DNA of 64,000 bases, taken from NCBI GenBank assembly GCA_023376005.1, contig CM042176.1, forward strand, positions 10,362,351 through 10,426,350, given 5' to 3'. The DNA comes from Doryteuthis pealeii. Lineage: Eukaryota; Mollusca; Cephalopoda; Myopsida; Loliginidae. The notes beneath the pieces were generated by a model that saw nothing but the letters and a program-made list of their open reading frames with translations, ran no database searches and was not told where the DNA came from. Positions 57,995 through 64,000 of this stretch are shown in pieces (within the stretch, counting starts at the first letter, position 1; every line of letters starts with the position of its first letter). The position numbers and the translations under genes were made by a program.

Positions 57995-58690
57995 TTTCTA
58001 TTCTTTCTCTATGACTTCTATTTCTCTGTTCTTGTTGGTTGGTCGTCCTTGATTCATTTCTTCTTCTAGGTCAGTCTTGTTACCAAGACATTCATCAACC
58101 ACAAAACCATATTATTTATCTAAACTTTTATTTACTTAACTAAACATCTTCCTCTAACTAAACACAGCGCGCGTGTGCAAGTGAGCCCCTGCTAAGGCAG
58201 ATATGCCCTTCTCTGCCTGACGTCTTCTGGCCTCAACTGGGTAACATGTTATTATCACAAAGAAACTTCTAGGTCTCATTTTCTTAGAATATGTCCCAGA
58301 AAATGAGACCAGAAGCAGTAAAGCAGAAAAGAAATGAACCAAGTAAGTCTTTGTATCTGTCTCTCTCTAATATCTCTCTCTCTCTCTAATATCCCTCTCT
58401 ATCACCGTGAACTCTCTGAAGTCTCTCTCTCATGTATATACCTGACGATGGGGTATATAACGGTATATACGGTATATAACACTAGACTCATCTATATATT
58501 AATATGTTAGTATCTATTCTAACTAAACACAGCGCGCGTGTGCAAGTGAGCCCCAGCTAAGGCAGATATGCCTTCTCTGGCTTATGCCCAAGCTGGAACT
58601 GAGACCCAACCAGGTCCCACGTGACTTCACGTATTTCATGGGCTTTCTGTAATATTCCATGGAAAGTACCGCCCGAGACATGAAAGGGTC
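57995..58690 (-). mobile_element. LTR family L fragments
   Basis: Two minus-strand pieces (about 58020-58240 and 58500-58690) share AACACAGCGCGCGTGTGCAA and GCTAAGGCAGATATGCC. The second continues through AGGTCCCACGTGACTTCACG to the AATATTCCATGGAAAG block. A CT/TAAT microsatellite (58361-58430) lies between them. Confidence 0.7.
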
Positions 58691-58714
58691 TCCTTGTATG
58701 ACCCTGTAAACTTA

Positions 58715-59068
58715 TTATAGTGGGAACTGTGGATATATCACAGTATGATAATTTGACTATTACAACGTTTGATATGTTTACTCAAGAGCTGTTACGAAAT
58801 AGTTCAATATGTAAAAAGTATAATAATCTTGACTAGCAGGACCCGTGGATATACCACACTATGATTATTTAATTATTACAATGTTTGATATGCTTACTTA
58901 ATAGCTATTGCCAAATAGTTCAATATGTAAAAAGTATAATAATCTTGACTAGCAAGACCCGTGGAGATACCACACTATGATGATTTAATTATCACAATGT
59001 TTGATATGTTTGCTTAAAAGCTATTACGAAATAGTTCAATATGTAAAAAGTATAATAATCTTGATTTA
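58715..59068 (+). repeat. 116-bp tandem repeat, three units
   Basis: Units begin near 58722, 58838 and 58954 (GTGGATATACCACACTATG type) and each ends in TAAAAAGTATAATAATCTTGA. A reversed single unit is at 350-452 and part of one at 60830-60909. Confidence 0.92.
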
Positions 59069-59148
59069 ACTCTCTCTCTCTCTCTCTTTTTTTCTTTCTT
59101 TCCTTCTTTTCATTACTTCATTATGTTCGATTTTCTCTTCTTTTTTAT

Positions 59149-59610
59149 TGTTGCATACCTCTTTCTTTACTTACTTCTATTCTTCTTCTGGCGTCTTTGA
59201 CACCTTAAGTTCTTCTAGCATCTCTTCTCACATCTGGACTTCGTCTTGGTCAGTTGGTTGCACTTAACTCATTTCTTCTTCTAGATCAGTCTTGTTACCA
59301 AGACATTCATTAATCACAGGACCGTGTTATTTTCTTAAACTTTTATTTACTTAACTAAACATTTCATGTAACTAAACATCTGACTAACATAGCGCGCGTA
59401 TGCAGTGAGTTCCAGTTAAGGCAGTACATCTTCTCTGCCCGACGTCAAACTGAAACTGAAGATCCAACCAGGTCCCACGTGACTTCACATATTTCATGGG
59501 CTTTCTGTAATATTCCATGGAAAGTACCGCCTGTGACATGAAAGGGGCCATCCCTTCAGAAATACAGGGGATTGACAATAATCTTATGCAACCGCATAGA
59601 TTATGCAACA
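59149..59610 (-). mobile_element. LTR family L in left arm
   Basis: Ends TGTTGCATA (59149) and TATGCAACA (59610), matching TG...CA ends. Contains GTCCCACGTGACTTCACATA. Confidence 0.65.
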
Positions 59611-59707
59611 GCTGTACTAACAGTTTCCTGCATCCCCTTTTTATTAATGATGTCTCTATTAAAGTCTAGCTAAGTTACATTTGCCGCAACACTGTCCATA
59701 TCATTAA

Positions 59708-60163
59708 TCTTATTATAATGGAGATTGTGTGTTTTTCTGTCTGTAACCGAAACTATATTCCCTACTCAAGTCACAATTATCTTAGTTATTGACATCACAT
59801 TCTCCATGATTTTATTTTTATCTAAACCTCATTATTAATAAAAATTGTCTTACAATTATTAATACTGTTTAACATGCAATTAATATTTATATATACTAAG
59901 CACATATTTATAATTCGATTTTTTAATATTATAGCAAATTAGCTTTCCCCGTTTACACTGTAAACCCGCTATTTTGTTGTATATATAAATATAAATGCAT
60001 GTTAAACAGTAATTAATAATGTTAAGACAATTTTATTAATAATTGAGGTTTAAAGATAAAAATAAAAATCATGGAGAATGTGATGTCAATAACTAAGATA
60101 ATTGTGACTGAGTAGGAATATAGTTTCGGTTACAGAACAGAAAAACACACAATCTCATTAAGA
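59708..60163. mobile_element. two inverted Helitron 5' halves
   Basis: Begins on + with A|TCTTATTATAATGGAGATTG and ends with its near mirror on -. Neither half has the hairpin-CTAG end. The palindrome centre lies inside. Confidence 0.75.
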
Positions 60164-60265
60164 TTAAATGGATATGGCGTGTTTGCGGCAAATGTAACTT
60201 AGGGCTAGACTTTATATAGACATCAATTAATAAAAAAGGGGATGCAGGAAACTGTTGTATGCAGC

Positions 60266-60734
60266 TGTTCATAAATCTATGCGGTTGCATAAGATTTATT
60301 GTCATCCCCTGTATTTCTGAAGGGATGGCCTTTCATGTCACAGGCGGTACTTTTTCCATGGAATATTACAGAAAGCCCATGAAAATATGTGAAGTCACGT
60401 GGGGACCTGGTTGGATCTTCAGTTTCAGTTTGACGTCGGGCAAGAAGATGTACTGCCTTAACTGGAAACTCCGGCAATACGCGCGCTATGTTAGTCAGAT
60501 GTTTTAGTTACATGAAATGTTTAGTAAGTAAATAAAAGTTTAAAGAAAATAACACGGTCCTGTGATTAATGAATGTCTTGGTAACAAGACTGATCTAGAA
60601 GAAGAAAGATGAGTTAAGTGCAACCAACTGACCAAGAGAAGTCCAGATGTGAGAAGAGATGGCTAGAAGACACTTAAGGTGTCAAAAGACCCAGAAGAAA
60701 GAATAGAAGTAAGTAAGAAAAAGGGTATGCAACA
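60266..60734 (+). mobile_element. LTR family L in right arm
   Basis: Starts TGTTCATAAATC and ends TATGCAACA. 469 bp. AATAAAAGTTTAAAG is a possible poly-A signal. Confidence 0.65.
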
Positions 60735-60909
60735 ATAAAAAAAAGAAGAAGAAAATCGAACATAATGAAGTAATGAAAGAAAGGAAGAAAGAAAAAGAGA
60801 GAGAGAAGTGACGGGTTAAAAATCAAGATTAATTATACCCTTTTACATTTGAACTATTTCGTAATAAGCTTTTTAAGCAAAACCATATCAAACATTGTGA
60901 TAATTAAAT

Positions 60910-61369
60910 ATAATATAACCTTTATGCAAGTTTCATTGTGTTTAAAATATAATGGGGGGTTAAAATTTCACTTGGAAAATTGGTGGTACCTAGTATAATA
61001 TTAACAATAACTTTTTAGTGTTTAAACTACTTGTACACTCGCACTACGTAGGGTTGTTTAAGTTATATAAATACACGCCTGTAACTGTCGTTAGTCGATA
61101 AATACAAGAGTTCAGATATATCTACTTTAAAATTTATGTAACCTTTATGTGAAGTCAAGTGTCGTCTTTGGTAATCGCTTCTATATGTTATTTTTCTTTT
61201 TGTAAAAAAAACAAAAAATAAAAAAATAAAACACTTGATAGTTATTTTTGTTTTACGTATAACGTATACACTTCCTAAAAAAAAGAAAGAAAGAAAGAAA
61301 AAGAAAAAGAAAAAAAAAAAAAAGCTTTCTACAGAGGTAGAAAAATGGAACTAGATATCCTACTAGTTA
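60910..61369. other. unassigned AT-rich sequence
   Basis: Nothing recognised; an A-rich GAAA tract at 61278-61325. Confidence 0.5.
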
Positions 61370-62430
61370 TATAGCGATACCCATTTTTTCGTCTGCTTTT
61401 CATTTTAAAAACGAATTAAAATTAATTAAATCGATATTATTTTAAGGTCAAATTTTGTCTAAGTCGAAAAGTAGTAACATAAAGGGCATCATAAAAAAGC
61501 AAAAATATTAATACACATGTAATTTAAATAAATACACAGAGAAAAAAAAAAACTTATATAACTTAAGATATTTTCCGTCTGATTCATTTATTTCTTTATA
61601 AGAAATAAATGAATACATATATAAGAAAAAATTCGGTTGACTGTGAATTCAGGGGCGTAATTTTACCATAATCTCCCGACAGGTGTTAGTGAATTAATTC
61701 AACTACAGTATATACTGAAATAAACAGAAAATTACTATTTGCTGGTAATTTTGCCGAATGTTCTAGTGCTATTGAAAGAGGGATAGACTCCCTCGCTGTC
61801 TGGCTGATACCGACTTTGGGCCACCCCGACGACTTTACTTTTTTATTTAACAATCTTCTATTTTAGGAAAACTTAAAACAGTCCACTTTTGGCAGAAAAA
61901 GTGTATAATTGAATCACATACGCAACAACTTTAAATCTATAGAACATCAATTAATGGTGACGTTTAAATTCTAAAAAATTATAAATGAATTAAGTTAATT
62001 CATTTTGAATTAACATAGCTACTGGCAAATGAGCCTAAAATGCGTTTTTGACAAAATGACTTTAGCAAAAATAATTTAGCAAAAATCAGGGAATTATCGG
62101 ATTTTATGAAATTTTCAGTGTTTATTTATCAATGAATGATCTTTATAATGCATTATTTATTTTATTTCAAACTTTCTCATTTTTTCAGGTCGCTTAATTT
62201 TGAACCCCCTAATTCGTAGCAGACGACAAAAATGCCTATCCCTTAACATATTAAGTTATGTTTTCCTTAAAGTTTAATTTTTACTAAAAGTATAAATCCC
62301 AGTTAAGAAATTAAAAATATATATACATTGGACTTCATTTCAATTCCACTAACATCTGTCCAGGAGACTATGGTAAAAATTTACGCCCCTGAATTCATAG
62401 TCAACCGAAAATTAGTCCTTGAAACAAGGC
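61370..62430. repeat. repeat H, copy outside the palindrome
   Basis: AATTAAAATTAATTAAATCG, AAAAGTAGTAACATAA, and CACTAACATCTGTCCAGGAG with GCCCCTGAATTCATAGTCAA match the palindrome arms (47180-47830). So part of the arms is an ordinary dispersed repeat. An inverted pair within it (near 61640 and 62380) also fits an element with inverted ends. Confidence 0.6.
61755..61838 (+). repeat. SINE family A, 3' fragment
   Basis: TAGACTCCCTCGCTGTCTGG and CTGATACCGACTTTGGGCC, inserted in repeat H. Confidence 0.85.
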
Positions 62431-62886
62431 AGTTGTTGTCATACCACCAACAGTTGGTTACTTGTATCCGCTTACGCTACGTTGACCACTGTCGAAAAAC
62501 TTCCTTTGTTTTCCACTGTCGAGTACTTTATACGGATTATATTTACTGCTTTTTGCAACTTATACTACTTAAAGTTACTAAGTAAGTCATACCAGTCACA
62601 GTAACTAGTATTTCCTTTTAAAAAAAAGTTTAAATCTACACAACTATTATAAATTACGATTAAACGAAATAACTAAATAGTGACTCTTTTTATTCGTTCA
62701 AGTTTAATAGTTAAAAATTAAAACTTTAAACAAGAAAATAGATATCATTTTCATGGTGGATTTTTTTTCTTTTTCCACAATGCTATCTAAAGAAAGGTCT
62801 GGCGCGTACTTCCACCGAACCCCCCGACCGAGGGGTCGGGGAGCTGAGGAGCCTGCTTGGTCCCCGGAACGGCAGGTTTCATAAAC
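62431..62886. other. unassigned; GC-rich inverted repeat near 62820
   Basis: The frame starting 62328 covers 85 codons without a known domain. CCCCCCGACCGAGGGGTCGG GG at 62820-62842 forms a short GC hairpin of unknown role. Confidence 0.4.
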
Positions 62887-62958
62887 CGGGTGTCCATAAA
62901 GTCCATGTGCCTTTAAAATCAAGAATTCTTTAAAAAATGAACACGGACTTTATGGACA
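62887..62958. mobile_element. small hairpin element
   Basis: GTGTCCATAAAGTCCATGTG pairs with GAACACGGACTTTATGGACA. About 70 bp with a 20-bp loop. Possibly a miniature mariner-type element (inference). Confidence 0.6.
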
Positions 62959-62969
62959 GTATGTATTTT

Positions 62970-63225
62970 GTATGGACCATAGACCTTTAGCACCCCATTT
63001 GCGATCTCGTTCATAAGGACATTTTTTTTCATTTACCGCTCAAAATCCGGTTGTGTGTTATGGGTTAGGGTTAGATTAAGGTTGGTTAGGGTTTGTTTTA
63101 TAATTTAAAAAAAGACTAAAAATCATCAGTTAACAAACAACCGGATTTTGACGGTGTAAATAAAAAAATGTCCTTATGAAACGAGATCGCAAAAGGGGTG
63201 CCTAATGGTCATATGGTCCTTTTGT
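62970..63225. mobile_element. MITE with telomere-like core
   Basis: Terminal inverted repeats of about 75-85 bp: GCGATCTCGTTCATAAGGAC on the left pairs with GTCCTTATGAAACGAGATCGC on the right. The loop contains GGGTTAGGGTTAG and related units at 63060-63095. No coding. Confidence 0.8.
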
Positions 63226-63239
63226 ATGAATCTTAAGTC

Positions 63240-63470
63240 ATTGGGGTGACCTAAAGTCGTATCAGCCTGACAGCAAGGAATCTATCCCCTTTTCACTAGC
63301 GCTAGACCAAGGAGATTGGTTTGGCATCTGATTGGAGCGCACACCTACCATCGCTCCTCACTTACCGAAACAGATTCAGTGCTACTCATATGCTTGAATT
63401 GACGAGGGCCAGAATTGAACCAGGAACCTTGTATTTCCTAGTCGACGCCTCTACGTAAGCGGTGACTGGT
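63240..63470 (-). repeat. SINE family A, diverged
   Basis: GTATCAGCCTGACAGCAAGG, CTAGCGCTAGACCAAGGAGA, then GAATTGAACCAGGAACCTTG; the head is decayed. Confidence 0.78.
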
Positions 63471-63727
63471 TGATTTACTCTGTCAAAATTGACATGTAGT
63501 AGAGGGTGGGGCTCTGTATCATAGTTTTGGAGGGGGGAGGCTTGAGACCCTAGTACCGCCGGCTGTCTAAAGATATGTTATATATCAAACAAACTTTTTG
63601 GAAAAGGACACAGGGCTTTCAGAAAATATTAAGTTTAAGATTAAAGTAAGATATTTATCATCTGGAATTTTTTGATGTTTTTTATTTTTTTGCTTCTCTA
63701 TACTTCTAATATAACCAACACATTAAA

Positions 63728-63882
63728 CAGGGTGTTCGGATAAATTGCCATATATATATTTTGGTTATTTTTCTCTGTAGGTTCGAAATATTGACACACA
63801 CTACATATCATTTAAAAGCTTGGACCCTTCTTCATTCATATATGCCATGACAGATAGAGTGGGTCCCGAACACTCTGTATAT
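63728..63882. mobile_element. MITE with CAGGGTGTTCGG ends
   Basis: CAGGGTGTTCGG at the left pairs imperfectly with CCGAACACTCTGT at the right. About 155 bp, no ORF. Possibly a Tc1/mariner derivative (inference). Confidence 0.5.
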
Positions 63883-63887
63883 ATAGT

Positions 63888-63950
63888 AGGGTGACCAAAA
63901 AAAAACAGGCCTGACTTTTTTAAAAAAGTCTTTGGTGGGGGGGATCACCC

Positions 63951-63984
<34 letters not shown>

Positions 63985-63990
63985 ATATTG
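63888..63990. repeat. hairpin element and TA microsatellite
   Basis: TAGGGTGACC and GGATCACCCTA bracket about 50 bp, followed by (TA)n to near the window end. Confidence 0.6.
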
Positions 63991-64000
63991 ATAAAGAAAA

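Larger units (their letters stand above)
58983..60909. repeat. 2-kb fold-back palindrome
   Basis: Arms 58983-59896 and 59979-60909, loop 59897-59978 (82 bp). Each arm holds the last part of the 116-bp unit, a CT/GA tract, one LTR of family L and a half Helitron, in mirror order. Arms differ by small indels. Confidence 0.9.

Noticed and set aside
62328..62585. 85-codon frame near the end of repeat H
   Set aside because: The first part is repeat H sequence, shared with the palindrome arms where the frame is not kept.
63060..63095. Telomere or chromosome end
   Set aside because: The TTAGGG-like units are few and lie in the loop of an inverted-repeat element.

Overview
This is a eukaryotic, AT-rich, intron-and-repeat landscape with almost no open protein-coding sequence. 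The organism is most likely a lophotrochozoan animal. I favour a cephalopod mollusc because of the dense tRNA-derived SINEs (one head resembles tRNA-Lys), RTE-type LINE tails and long homopolymer/pyrimidine tracts, but this is inference. The window is two contigs joined by a 100-N gap (30187-30286).

Gene content: I recognise pieces of one gene, a probable PPP4R1 (HEAT-repeat regulatory subunit 1 of protein phosphatase 4). A clean internal exon lies at 17178-17282 (+) in contig 1. In contig 2, a CpG-rich promoter-like block is followed by a start-codon exon (32821-32827), a second short exon (32911-32954) and a probable third exon (39298-39407), all on +. The N-terminal exons therefore lie downstream of an exon that encodes a later part of the protein, on the same strand and on opposite sides of the gap. 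This points to wrong contig order or a misassembly.

Contig 2 opens with a very large imperfect palindrome. The left arm is 30287-39197, the single-copy spacer 39198-39409 and the right arm 39410-48314, about 8.9 kb per arm. The promoter and exons 1-2 are present in both arms; exon 3 lies in the spacer. The arms differ mainly by small indels, often in homopolymers. Smaller fold-back structures of similar design occur at 51403-52255, 57061-57561 and 58983-60909, so fold-back chimerism or genuine inverted duplication is a recurring theme in this contig.

Repeats: contig 1 (1-30186) and 48315-64000 are a mosaic of several tRNA-derived SINE families (called A, B, C, I and J here), a non-autonomous Helitron family (three copies with A|TC...CTAG|T termini, one decayed, one folded back), LTRs with TGTT...AACA ends, RTE-like LINE 3' tails, several MITEs (one with 8-bp target-site duplications, one with TTAA), a 110-bp minisatellite, a 116-bp tandem repeat, and long poly-T, poly-pyrimidine and microsatellite tracts. 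From about 23.4 kb to the gap, repeat copies carry many small indels compared with copies elsewhere. This suggests either older sequence or poorer consensus.

Family letters are labels for this window only. Database assignments were not possible, so superfamily calls rest on termini, target-site duplications and recognised motifs.
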